A stretch of 8,775 bases of DNA from PNAI01 sp964575715 (lineage in GTDB: Bacteria; Pseudomonadota; Alphaproteobacteria; Rhizobiales; Xanthobacteraceae), in NCBI GenBank assembly GCA_964575715.1, contig CAZNSG010000277.1:1-8775 (forward strand). The letters run 5' to 3'. Positions 1 to 5,832 of this stretch are shown piece by piece. Below the pieces are notes generated by a model. That model was not told the origin of the DNA. It saw only the letters and a list, made by a program, of their open reading frames with translations, and ran no database searches. The position numbers were made by a program, and so were the translations under genes. Each line of letters opens with the position of its first letter. Within the stretch, counting starts at the first letter, position 1.

Positions 1-140
1 CCACTGTGAACATCCTTCCAGCCTCTCCATGCCATTCAAAGGCATCGAGACGGCCTAGCAGGACCGGTACACTTTTGCGCCGCCTTCAAGAGGCAGATCA
101 CAGCCGGTTCAGTGGTACACTTTGCGCCCGCCCTTTAGAC
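1..140. mobile_element. Probable remnant end of an IS21-like insertion sequence
   Basis: Two near-identical direct repeats are visible: GGTACACTTTTGCGCCGCC at 66-84 and GGTACACTTTGCGCCCGCCC at 114-133, starting 48 bp apart. Multiple spaced copies of a terminal repeat are a feature of IS21-family ends, and GGTACACTTTTGCGCCGCC resembles the terminal repeats of alphaproteobacterial IS21 elements as I remember them. A reading frame entering from the window edge ends at TAG 56-58 with residues MPFKGIETA and could be the tail of an element gene, but I do not recognise it. No istA or istB sequence lies in the window, so the family assignment rests on the repeats alone. Confidence 0.45.
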
Positions 141-422
141 CAGGGAACGATTTTAAATGCAGACTTTTCGATCAAAAATTCAAGCTCCCAGAGCTTTCAC
201 TGGATTCGTGACAATTATTCCGCCGCTGCAGTTGACGCCGGTGGGCAGTTGGTAAGAAATAAAGCCAATTCACATACCGTTCAGATTAATGCAGGGGCAA
301 CAGTAAATGTCTCAGAAAAATTTGAATTTCCAAATCCAGTGGGAGGCAATGTAGCAGACGTAATTTTGCGGATTGATATACCTGCCTTACAGTTTGGTTT
401 TCTGAACGTGAGCACGGACTAG
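6..422 (+). CDS. Hypothetical protein, probably 5'-truncated and fused to IS-end sequence
   Basis: I do not recognise this protein. The open frame begins at a GTG, but the first 45 or so codons run through the IS-like terminal repeats and read as low-complexity Arg/Ser-rich sequence, so they are unlikely to be native. From about residue 48 (ILNADFSIKNSSS) to the end the sequence changes character. It has alternating hydrophobic and polar residues, many Asn, Ser and Val, no cysteine and no membrane segment, as expected of a small beta-sandwich domain (inference). The codons of this part are richer in A+T than those of the core genes. There is no in-frame ATG after the GTG and no clear ribosome-binding site, so the original start has probably been lost to the insertion. 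It may be a pseudogene fragment. The next gene starts 43 bp downstream. Confidence 0.35.
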   Translation: MNILPASPCHSKASRRPSRTGTLLRRLQEADHSRFSGTLCARPLDQGTILNADFSIKNSSSQSFHWIRDNYSAAAVDAGGQLVRNKANSHTVQINAGATVNVSEKFEFPNPVGGNVADVILRIDIPALQFGFLNVSTD

Positions 423-465
423 ACGCGACGAGAGGCGATCCGATTGATTGAGATGGAGACAAGTC

Positions 466-789
466 ATGCGTTTGCTTTTAATGGCTTCTCTCGCAGTTTG
501 CGCGCTGCTGTTCCACATGCGGTCTGCGGAAGCGCAAATGTGTTCCCCCACTGCTTGGGGTACCGTTATGTGTTACTACACTTTTGGAAATACCATCTAC
601 CAACAGGAATTGATCCGACAGGGGCGGGGCAATGAATACGCCCCAATTGGTTCATTGCAATTTTTCAGAAATATTGGACCGCCGCCACCACCTCCACCAC
701 CGCCGCATTACAATCCAGGGGTTCAGAATTTTGCACCTCTGTACCGACCCTTCGCTCCTTTATACCAGCCCTTCCGGCCTCACCGGTGA
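466..789 (+). CDS. Small secreted proline-rich hypothetical protein
   Basis: This 107-residue protein is of unknown function. The ATG at 466 is chosen over the in-frame TTG at 448 because GGAGAC (455-460) sits at ribosome-binding distance and because the protein then opens with a classic signal peptide: MRLLL, a hydrophobic stretch, then SAEA before Q, a likely signal peptidase I site after about residue 23. The mature part has two cysteines close to the N-terminus (CSPTAWGTVMC), which could form a disulfide. It then has nine consecutive prolines near residues 73-81 and a C-terminal near-repeat FAPLYRP / FAPLYQP / FRP. The composition suggests an exported, largely extended protein of the envelope or periplasm. 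The base composition is more A+T-rich than the core genes, suggesting recent acquisition together with the preceding fragment. Confidence 0.6.
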   Translation: MRLLLMASLAVCALLFHMRSAEAQMCSPTAWGTVMCYYTFGNTIYQQELIRQGRGNEYAPIGSLQFFRNIGPPPPPPPPPHYNPGVQNFAPLYRPFAPLYQPFRPHR

Positions 790-920
790 AGTGATGCGAA
801 GCAAAGCTTAGAGTTGTAGGGTGCTATTGGCACATCGCGTCGCCGCGCACTCCGGCCGCTTCCGGAGCAAAGCGGCAGTGGCTGGTTGCTTCGTGTGTTG
901 GCGTTGTGAGGTAACCTTGT
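790..920. other. Convergent intergenic region with a hairpin
   Basis: This gap separates the plus-strand secreted-protein gene from minus-strand dinB. It holds CTCCGG-CCGCTT-CCGGAG (850-867) and an alternative pairing GCCGCTT (855-861) with AAGCGGC (870-876). Neither is followed by a good T-tract on either strand, so a terminator role is only possible. No gene is seen. Confidence 0.4.
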
Positions 921-2186
921 TTAGCGATCGCCCTTGTCATCGAGCGCCAATCCCTTGATCACGGATTTTTGCCCGAATTTCCCGCGCACACGGTCCATCG
1001 CGCGCTCGGCCGCGGCGCGCCGCTCGGCGGCGCGATCGACCAGGTCGATGGGATCGGCCGCATTCGCATCACCGAGTGCGCTCACGCCGATGCCGATGAG
1101 GCGATAGCGCGTGCCGTCGATTTCGCGCGCGAGCAGATCGCGGCCGGCGGCAAAGATTTTTCCCGCCAATTGCGTCGGGTCGGCGAGCGAGCGGGCCCGC
1201 GTCAAGATGCGGAAATCGGCGGTCTTGAGCTTGAGCGTAACGGTCGCGCCGGAGAGCCCATCTTGCTTGAGCCGGTCGGAGACCTCTTCCGTGAGCGTCC
1301 ATAATTGCCGCTGCAGCGGCCGCAATGACGACAGATCGCGTTCGAATGTGGTTTCCGCGGAGACGCTCTTGCGCGTGCGCTCGGGATTGACGGCGCGGGC
1401 ATCGATGCCGCGGCAAAGCAGCGCCAGTCGCCGGCCTTCGGCGCCGTAACGGCGGATCAGCTCGCGTTGGTCGGCGTTCTGCAGATCGCCGATCAGGCGA
1501 TAGCCATCGCGCGCAAGCCGCGCCTGCGACACCTTGCCGACGCCGAAGATCAGGCTCACGGGCCGGGGCGCCAGGAAAGCGGCGGCTTCGGCGGGGCTCA
1601 GCACCGCAAAGCCGCGCGGCTTGTCGAGATCCGAGGCGATTTTTGCGAGAAACTTGTTGCAGGAGAGCCCAATGGAGACGGTGATGCCGACGGATTGCTC
1701 AACGCGCGCGGCGAAGCGCGCCAGCACCTTTGCCGCGCTCATGCTGTGCAGGCGCTCGGTGCCGGAAAGATCCACAAATGCCTCATCGATGGAGAGCGGC
1801 TCGACCTGCGGGGTTAGTTCCAACATCAGCGCGCGCACCTGCCGGCTCGCACGCGCGTATTTATCGAAGTCCGGCCGGATGATTGTGGCATGCGGGCATA
1901 AGCGCCGCGCCTCGAACATGGGCATGGCGGAGCGCACGCCGAAAATTCGCGCCACATAGCATGCGGTGGTCACGACGCCGCGCCGGCCGCCGCCGACAAT
2001 CACGGGTTTATCGTTGAGCGAGGGGTCATCGCGCTTCTCGATGGCGGCGTAAAAGGCATCGCAATCCACATGCGCGAGCGCGAGCTTATGAAGTTCGGGA
2101 TGGCGTACAAGCCGCGGCGAGAAGCAGGCCGGGCAGCCTGCTGCGGCCCCGGCGTCGGCAAGGCAATCGCGGCAAAAGCCTTGCAT
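921..2186 (-). CDS. dinB: DNA polymerase IV (Y-family translesion polymerase)
   Basis: This low-fidelity polymerase extends primers past damaged or misaligned template bases without proofreading. The 421-residue product has the full Y-family layout. The palm motif HVDCDAFYA carries metal-binding Asp41 and the predicted steric gate Tyr46, and the second catalytic motif SIDEAF carries Asp134-Glu135. The SIGLSCNKFLAKIASDLDKP segment (about 171-190), the thumb with its helix-hairpin-helix-like IFGVGK, and the little-finger domain (about 270-375) follow. Ahead of the palm is a 30-residue extension with Cys5, Cys8, Cys18 and Cys21 (CxxC-x9-CxxC), a probable zinc knuckle also present in other alphaproteobacterial DinB proteins. 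I see no clear canonical clamp-binding motif at the C-terminus. The ATG overlaps the stop of the upstream DUF3572 gene by one base (TGATG), so translation is probably coupled. Confidence 0.95.
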   Translation of the reverse strand: MQGFCRDCLADAGAAAGCPACFSPRLVRHPELHKLALAHVDCDAFYAAIEKRDDPSLNDKPVIVGGGRRGVVTTACYVARIFGVRSAMPMFEARRLCPHATIIRPDFDKYARASRQVRALMLELTPQVEPLSIDEAFVDLSGTERLHSMSAAKVLARFAARVEQSVGITVSIGLSCNKFLAKIASDLDKPRGFAVLSPAEAAAFLAPRPVSLIFGVGKVSQARLARDGYRLIGDLQNADQRELIRRYGAEGRRLALLCRGIDARAVNPERTRKSVSAETTFERDLSSLRPLQRQLWTLTEEVSDRLKQDGLSGATVTLKLKTADFRILTRARSLADPTQLAGKIFAAGRDLLAREIDGTRYRLIGIGVSALGDANAADPIDLVDRAAERRAAAERAMDRVRGKFGQKSVIKGLALDDKGDR

Positions 2187-2491
2187 CAGGACAAATCCCG
2201 TGGCGACGATCCATGTCCCAGCACGGCGCCGGCGCGTGCGACATCGGCCGGGTTCATGGCAACGTGGTTTGCAAATCCGATCAGAAGCTGTTCGTTGCCG
2301 GCAAGATAGTCGAGGACGCCGGCAAGGAATTGCGGCTCGCGTGCCGCCGAGCGAATCCCTTCCGGCCCAATGCCCGTGGTTACCAAGAACCGGCCCAGCC
2401 GCTCGGGTTCCGCCGCAAGAAAGGCAAGCGCTTGAATTGCCAGCGATTCTGCCGCTTCGACGCTGATCGCACGGGGTCTCGATATGGCCAT
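2186..2491 (-). CDS. DUF3572 family protein
   Basis: This 101-residue protein of unknown function matches the DUF3572 family by sequence character: AAESLAIQALAFLAAEPERLGRFL, then GIGPEGIRSAAREPQFLAGVLDYL and a DLL-like segment (NEQLLIGFA). The family is largely confined to alphaproteobacteria and often sits next to divK and dinB. The sequence predicts a small all-helical cytoplasmic protein with no signal peptide, membrane segment or catalytic motif. It is the first gene of a two-gene unit with dinB, its TGA overlapping the dinB ATG. It starts 130 bp from divK on the opposite strand, so the two units share a divergent promoter region. The upstream ribosome-binding site is weak (GGAA about 12 bases before the ATG). 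Confidence 0.8.
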   Translation of the reverse strand: MAISRPRAISVEAAESLAIQALAFLAAEPERLGRFLVTTGIGPEGIRSAAREPQFLAGVLDYLAGNEQLLIGFANHVAMNPADVARAGAVLGHGSSPRDLS

Positions 2492-2621
2492 GCGTTTGCT
2501 ATTCCGTAATGAATCATCACTAGCTTGTTAAACATCATGCCCGAGAGCGGCCTGGGTAGCGATGCGGTTTTCTACCGAGGCGCAGATATGCGCGTCGAGC
2601 GGCGGGTCGCCGGAGCGGGGA
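2492..2621. promoter_or_regulatory. Divergent promoter region between the DUF3572-dinB unit and divK
   Basis: Both units must start transcription within these 130 bp or inside the flanking genes. A GAATC (GANTC-type, the CcrM methylation target of alphaproteobacteria) lies at 2511-2515. A TTAA at 2528-2531 could be half of a CtrA site, but the second TTAA is absent at the expected spacing. I could not place convincing -35 and -10 boxes. GGAGCGGGG (2612-2620) is the divK ribosome-binding site. Confidence 0.4.
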
Positions 2622-2993
2622 ATGACCAAGACCGTTCTCATTGTGGAGGATAACGAGCTCAACATGAAGCTCTTCCACGATCTGTTGGAGGCGCAAGGTT
2701 ATCGCACTGTCGGCACGCGCAACGGGATCGATGCGCTCGATCTTGCGCGCAGGCACCGCCCGGATCTGGTGCTTATGGATATTCAGCTGCCGGAAGTCTC
2801 CGGCCTGGAGGTGACCAAGTGGCTGAAAGATGACCCGCAGCTGCGGAACATACCGGTGGTTGCGGTCACTGCCTTCGCCATGAAGGGCGATGAGGAGCGC
2901 ATTCGTGAGGGTGGCTGCCAAGCCTATCTGTCGAAACCCATATCCATCGGCAAATTTATCGAGACCATCCGAAGTTTTCTGGGCAATGCGTAA
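2622..2993 (+). CDS. divK: Single-domain response regulator DivK (cell-cycle polarity)
   Basis: The product is a stand-alone receiver domain of 123 residues. It has the acidic pocket Glu9-Asp10, phospho-acceptor Asp53 (LVLMDIQLP), switch Thr83 (AVTAFA) and conserved Lys105 (LSKP), positions identical to those I recall for Caulobacter DivK. In that system DivK is phosphorylated and dephosphorylated by DivJ and PleC, and DivK~P acts through DivL and CckA to lower CtrA activity and set cell fate at the poles. The open frame extends 60 bases upstream, but the ATG at 2622 is chosen because it follows GGAGCGGGG directly and gives the standard N-terminus MTKTVLIVEDNELN. pleD follows after 12 bp, so the two genes are almost certainly one operon. 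Confidence 0.95.
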   Translation: MTKTVLIVEDNELNMKLFHDLLEAQGYRTVGTRNGIDALDLARRHRPDLVLMDIQLPEVSGLEVTKWLKDDPQLRNIPVVAVTAFAMKGDEERIREGGCQAYLSKPISIGKFIETIRSFLGNA

Positions 2994-3005
2994 GGAGATC
3001 GGTCG

Positions 3006-4379
3006 ATGACCGCCCGCGTCCTCGTCGTCGACGATGTACCCGCCAACGTCAAGCTGTTGGAGGCGTATCTTTCCGCCGAGTATTTCGACGTCATCACAGC
3101 CATGAGTGGGGCCGAAGCGCTTGCCATCTGCAAGCGCGCTGAGTGCGACATCGTGCTGCTCGACGCGATGATGCCGGATCTGGACGGATTCTCGGTCTGC
3201 CGGCAGCTCAAGAGCGATCCGCTGATGCTCCACATTCCGGTCATCATGATCACGGCGCTCGACCATTCGTCCGATCGGGTGCGCGGACTCGAAGCGGGGG
3301 CCGATGACTTCCTCACCAAGCCGGTCTCCGAAATCGCATTGATCGCGCGCGTGCGATCGCTCGCGCGACTCAAAATGATGACCGACGAGCTGCGCATGCG
3401 TGCGGTCACTTCCAAGGAAATCGGCATCCAGTTGCCGGGCAACGAAGCGATTGCCGACACCGGACGCCAGGGACGCATCTTGCTGGTGGACGATCGTCCT
3501 GCTTCCAATGAGCGCATTACCGCCGCGCTGGCGACCGAACATGCCGTCGAGATCGAGACCAATCCAAATCAGGCGCTGTTTCGCGCGGCGGAAGGCAATT
3601 GCGATCTGGTGATCATCTCGCTCGCGATGGAGAATTTCGACGGGCTGCGGCTGTGCAGCCAAGTGCGTTCGCTCGATCGCACGCGCAATGTGCCGATCTT
3701 GGCGATCATGGACAGCTATGACAACGCGCGCATGTCCCGCGGGCTGGAGATCGGCATCAACGATTTCCTGATTCGGCCGATCGACAAAAACGAATTGCTC
3801 GCCCGCGCGCGCACGCAAGTCCGCAAGAAGCGGTACGCCGAACGGCTGCGCGAAAACGTACAGCAATCGATCGAAATGGCGATCACCGACGCGCTCACGG
3901 GACTCTTCAACCGCTACTACATGGAAAGCCACCTCACGGCGCTGGTGGAGCAGTCAGCCGCGCGCGGCAAATCGCTCACCGTACTGATGGTCGATATCGA
4001 CTACTTCAAGTCGATCAACGATAGCCACGGTCACGATGCGGGCGACGATGTCTTGCGTCAGCTTGCCACCCGCGTGCGCAAATCCATCCGCGGCTTTGAT
4101 CTGGCGTGTCGGTATGGCGGGGAAGAGTTTGTCGTCGTGATGCCGGAGACCGACATGGCGGTGGCGACCATCGTGGCGGAACGGCTGCGGCGGCGGATTG
4201 CCGCAGAGCCGTTCGCGATCCAGCAGGGTGCCCACCAGATCGAGACCACCATTTCGATCGGGATTGCCACCCTCGATGCCGCCGCCGACAGCGTGGCCAA
4301 GATGCTCAAGCGGGCGGACCAGGCCCTCTACCGCGCCAAGCGCGACGGGCGCAATCGGGTCGTGGCCGACGCCGCATAG
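3006..4379 (+). CDS. pleD: Diguanylate cyclase response regulator PleD (REC-REC-GGDEF)
   Basis: PleD makes the second messenger cyclic di-GMP from two GTP when phosphorylated and dimerised, driving the motile-to-sessile transition. The 457-residue protein has the family's three domains. REC1 (about 3-120) has Asp9-Asp10, phospho-acceptor Asp53 (LLDAMMP), Thr83 and Lys105. REC2 (about 156-272) has Ser205 where the phospho-acceptor Asp would be and Arg257 in place of the Lys, so it is a degenerate dimerisation receiver, as in Caulobacter PleD. The GGDEF domain (about 290-455) has Asp330 (MVDIDYFK), the signature GGEEF at 371-375 and the inhibitory I-site RGFD at 362-365, five residues before it. 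The enzyme should therefore be active and subject to product inhibition. AAGGAG (2992-2997), overlapping the divK stop codon, is a strong ribosome-binding site. Confidence 0.96.
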   Translation: MTARVLVVDDVPANVKLLEAYLSAEYFDVITAMSGAEALAICKRAECDIVLLDAMMPDLDGFSVCRQLKSDPLMLHIPVIMITALDHSSDRVRGLEAGADDFLTKPVSEIALIARVRSLARLKMMTDELRMRAVTSKEIGIQLPGNEAIADTGRQGRILLVDDRPASNERITAALATEHAVEIETNPNQALFRAAEGNCDLVIISLAMENFDGLRLCSQVRSLDRTRNVPILAIMDSYDNARMSRGLEIGINDFLIRPIDKNELLARARTQVRKKRYAERLRENVQQSIEMAITDALTGLFNRYYMESHLTALVEQSAARGKSLTVLMVDIDYFKSINDSHGHDAGDDVLRQLATRVRKSIRGFDLACRYGGEEFVVVMPETDMAVATIVAERLRRRIAAEPFAIQQGAHQIETTISIGIATLDAAADSVAKMLKRADQALYRAKRDGRNRVVADAA

Positions 4380-4718
4380 ACGGAATTTTACCCCCAGCCA
4401 AGTGTTTATAATTCTGGAATTGTCACGCGGATGTGACTTGCATCAACCATAAGTATTTAGGTTGACGCAAGATTCGGGCAGCGGACGAGAGCTTGCGGAT
4501 TGCTTTCCGGAATTGTTCCGGTAGCTTGAGGCGGATGGGGCTGCGGCCAAAGAATTCAGTTTAGGGACTGCAGAGGGCAGTCGAAGAGCGGCAATCATAT
4601 CACTGATAACCCTACGGAATGCTCAGGTCCGCCGCATCTCCTGGGTCCGTGGGGTTCGGCCGGTCTGGGAGCGGTGTGAGTGGTCTCCTCATGACACTGT
4701 TTCCGGCCGGCCACCAAT

Positions 4719-4737
4719 TTTCAGAATGATTCTAAGG
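4719..4737. promoter_or_regulatory. Candidate Irr/Fur-type (ICE-like) operator
   Basis: The sequence TTTCAGAATGATTCTAAGG is a near-palindrome centred on G4728, with a perfect AGAAT-G-ATTCT core (4723-4733). It resembles the iron control element bound by Irr in Bradyrhizobium and relatives, which I recall as roughly TTTAGAA-N3-TTCTAAA. No protein gene starts within range on either strand. The only apparent target would be a short transcript ending at the terminator at 4809-4834. Confidence 0.35.
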
Positions 4738-4808
4738 TAGCGGCATGAACATAGGGTTGCGGCTGTAGCTGAGCAGTCATGCGCGGCCAGAATGCCGACT
4801 AAAAACCT

Positions 4809-4834
4809 AAAGGGCGCCGCAAGGCGCCCTTTTT
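4809..4834. terminator. Rho-independent terminator, probably bidirectional
   Basis: A 10-bp perfect stem, AAAGGGCGCC / GGCGCCCTTT, closes a GCAA tetraloop and is followed by TTTTT on the plus strand. On the minus strand the same hairpin is followed by AGGTTTTT. It lies 28 bp beyond the stop codon of rpmG, so it probably ends the minus-strand rpmG transcript. It would also stop plus-strand transcription coming from pleD or from the intergenic region. Confidence 0.85.
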
Positions 4835-4862
4835 CGTCACCATGCCGGCCAAACCCGGTCGA

Positions 4863-5030
4863 TCACTTGATCTTACCCTCACGAAATTCGACGTGCTTTC
4901 TGGCGATCGGGTCGTACTTTTTCTTGGTTAGCTTGTCGGTCATGGTGCGCGAGTTTTTCTTGGTCACGTAGTAGTAACCGGTGTCGGCGCTGGAGACGAG
5001 CTTGATTTTGGTAATAACGGCCTTGGCCAT
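4863..5030 (-). CDS. rpmG: 50S ribosomal protein L33
   Basis: This 55-residue basic protein of the large ribosomal subunit begins MAKAVITKIKLVSSADTGYY and ends FREGKIK, a full-length match to alphaproteobacterial L33. The conserved core YYVTKKNSRT (20-29), then KLTKKKYDP and RKHVEF, is intact. It has no cysteines, so it is the zinc-independent (C-minus) type rather than the form with paired CxxC motifs. The ATG at 5030 follows GAGGG in the transcript at a usable distance. A TTGACA promoter precedes it and an intrinsic terminator follows it, so it may be a one-gene transcription unit even though it lies downstream of rnr and the Nudix gene on the same strand. Confidence 0.95.
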   Translation of the reverse strand: MAKAVITKIKLVSSADTGYYYVTKKNSRTMTDKLTKKKYDPIARKHVEFREGKIK

Positions 5031-5057
5031 GGGAGCCCTCGTGGATTGTTCCAGCGC

Positions 5058-5085
5058 AACCTAATGGCCGGGGGTGGAATGTCAA
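5058..5085 (-). promoter_or_regulatory. Probable housekeeping promoter of rpmG
   Basis: On the minus strand a perfect TTGACA (-35, complement of 5080-5085) is separated by 16 bp from TAGGTT (-10, complement of 5058-5063). The position, about 28-55 bp upstream of the rpmG start codon and just past the Nudix stop codon, fits a dedicated ribosomal-protein promoter. The -10 match is only partial. Confidence 0.5.
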
Positions 5086-5097
5086 GAAACCTCGAAG

Positions 5098-5832
5098 CTA
5101 GAGCATCTCGCGCACGCGCTTGCCGTGCAGCATGCGATAGAACGGCACCGGCTGATCGTGACGAAACCCGGCAACGATCTGCGCCTGCAGATCGCGCAGA
5201 ACCAAACGCGTGATGGCGATGAGATCAAGCTTATCGGCTTCGGCAATCGGCATCCAGACCAACTCGACCAGTTCGGCTTGCGGGCCGACCACGTCAGCGA
5301 CGCGATGCGCGATGGCGCTGACATCGGCGGTGAAAAAGCGGGTGTCGTAGCGGCGCGGCCGGCGCGGCGGGGTGATCGCGCGCGCGATGAAATGCATGGT
5401 GGCAAGCTCTGGCACGACATGGGCTTTGGCAAAATCCGACCACGGTCCGGTTGGCACAGCGGCAACATCGGTGCTCTTGCGCCCGATGAGCAGTCCAGTC
5501 TCCTCGAACGTCTCGCGGATCGCGGTCAGCGCAAAGGTGCGGGCCCTGGCCGCGCTCGGCTGGCTCATGCGGCGCAGCAGGCGCGCTTCGGTGCGCGGAT
5601 CGAGCTGACTTGCCACCGGCATCAACCGGTCGGCCGGATCGACCCGTCCGCCCGGGAAGACGAATTTGCCGGGCAGAAATACGTGGCCGCGATGCCGCCT
5701 GCCCATCAGCACTTTTGGCACCGGCCCGGTTCTGTCGATCAGAATAAGGGTCGCTGCGTCCTGCGGGCGCCGGTTAGGATAGGACCGGTGCATGTGCGGG
5801 TCTTGCTCGAAGCGGTCCGCAAGATCGTTCAT
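5098..5832 (-). CDS. Nudix hydrolase, NUDT7/NUDT19-like with an interrupted Nudix box
   Basis: This 244-residue protein probably hydrolyses a nucleoside diphosphate linked to another group; the substrate cannot be read from the sequence. The catalytic half of the Nudix box is complete: RETFEETGLL with Arg106, Glu107, Glu110, Glu111 and Gly113. The box's first glycine, in FPGGRVDPADR (about 59-69), lies 44 residues before Arg106 instead of the usual 14, so about 30 residues are inserted into the loop. Such an insertion is known in NUDT7/NUDT19-type proteins (CoA- or acyl-CoA-cleaving in eukaryotes), which is the basis of the family suggestion. The gene starts inside the rnr stop codon (ATGA overlap, 4 nt), so the two are co-translated. 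In related genomes I recall a DUF983 gene between rnr and this gene; here there is none. Confidence 0.85.
   Translation of the reverse strand: MNDLADRFEQDPHMHRSYPNRRPQDAATLILIDRTGPVPKVLMGRRHRGHVFLPGKFVFPGGRVDPADRLMPVASQLDPRTEARLLRRMSQPSAARARTFALTAIRETFEETGLLIGRKSTDVAAVPTGPWSDFAKAHVVPELATMHFIARAITPPRRPRRYDTRFFTADVSAIAHRVADVVGPQAELVELVWMPIAEADKLDLIAITRLVLRDLQAQIVAGFRHDQPVPFYRMLHGKRVREML

Larger units (their letters stand above)
4380..4862. other. Long intergenic region after pleD with several inverted repeats
   Basis: I see no convincing gene in these 483 bp. Visible structures are GTCAC-N6-GTGAC (4422-4437), CCGGAA-TTG-TTCCGG (4507-4521), GACTGC-AGAGG-GCAGTC (4566-4582), CGGCCGG (4657-4663) pairing with CCGGCCG (4703-4709) around a partial GTGTGAG/CTCATGACAC stem, an Irr-like palindrome (about 4719-4737) and an intrinsic terminator (4809-4834). 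The number of hairpins and the terminator at the far end are compatible with a plus-strand small RNA. I could not match it to 6S, SRP, RNase P or tmRNA sequences. Confidence 0.35.

Noticed and set aside
2535..3932. Long 465-codon open frame antisense to divK and pleD
   Set aside because: It lies opposite two clearly real genes, shows no recognisable domain and has the His/Arg/Asp-rich composition typical of shadow frames in high-GC coding DNA.
4421..4442. Sigma-54-like TGTCACG...TTGCA
   Set aside because: The spacing between the two halves is too long for a sigma-54 promoter, and the GG of the -24 element is missing.
4619..4729. Possible 36-codon small ORF in the gap after pleD
   Set aside because: No ribosome-binding site precedes the ATG, the Gly/Ser-rich product has no recognisable feature, and its stop falls inside the Irr-like palindrome.
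4756..4800. tRNA-like start GCGGCTGTAGCTGAG
   Set aside because: Only the first 15 or so bases resemble a tRNA; there is no anticodon arm, T arm or matching acceptor strand before the terminator.
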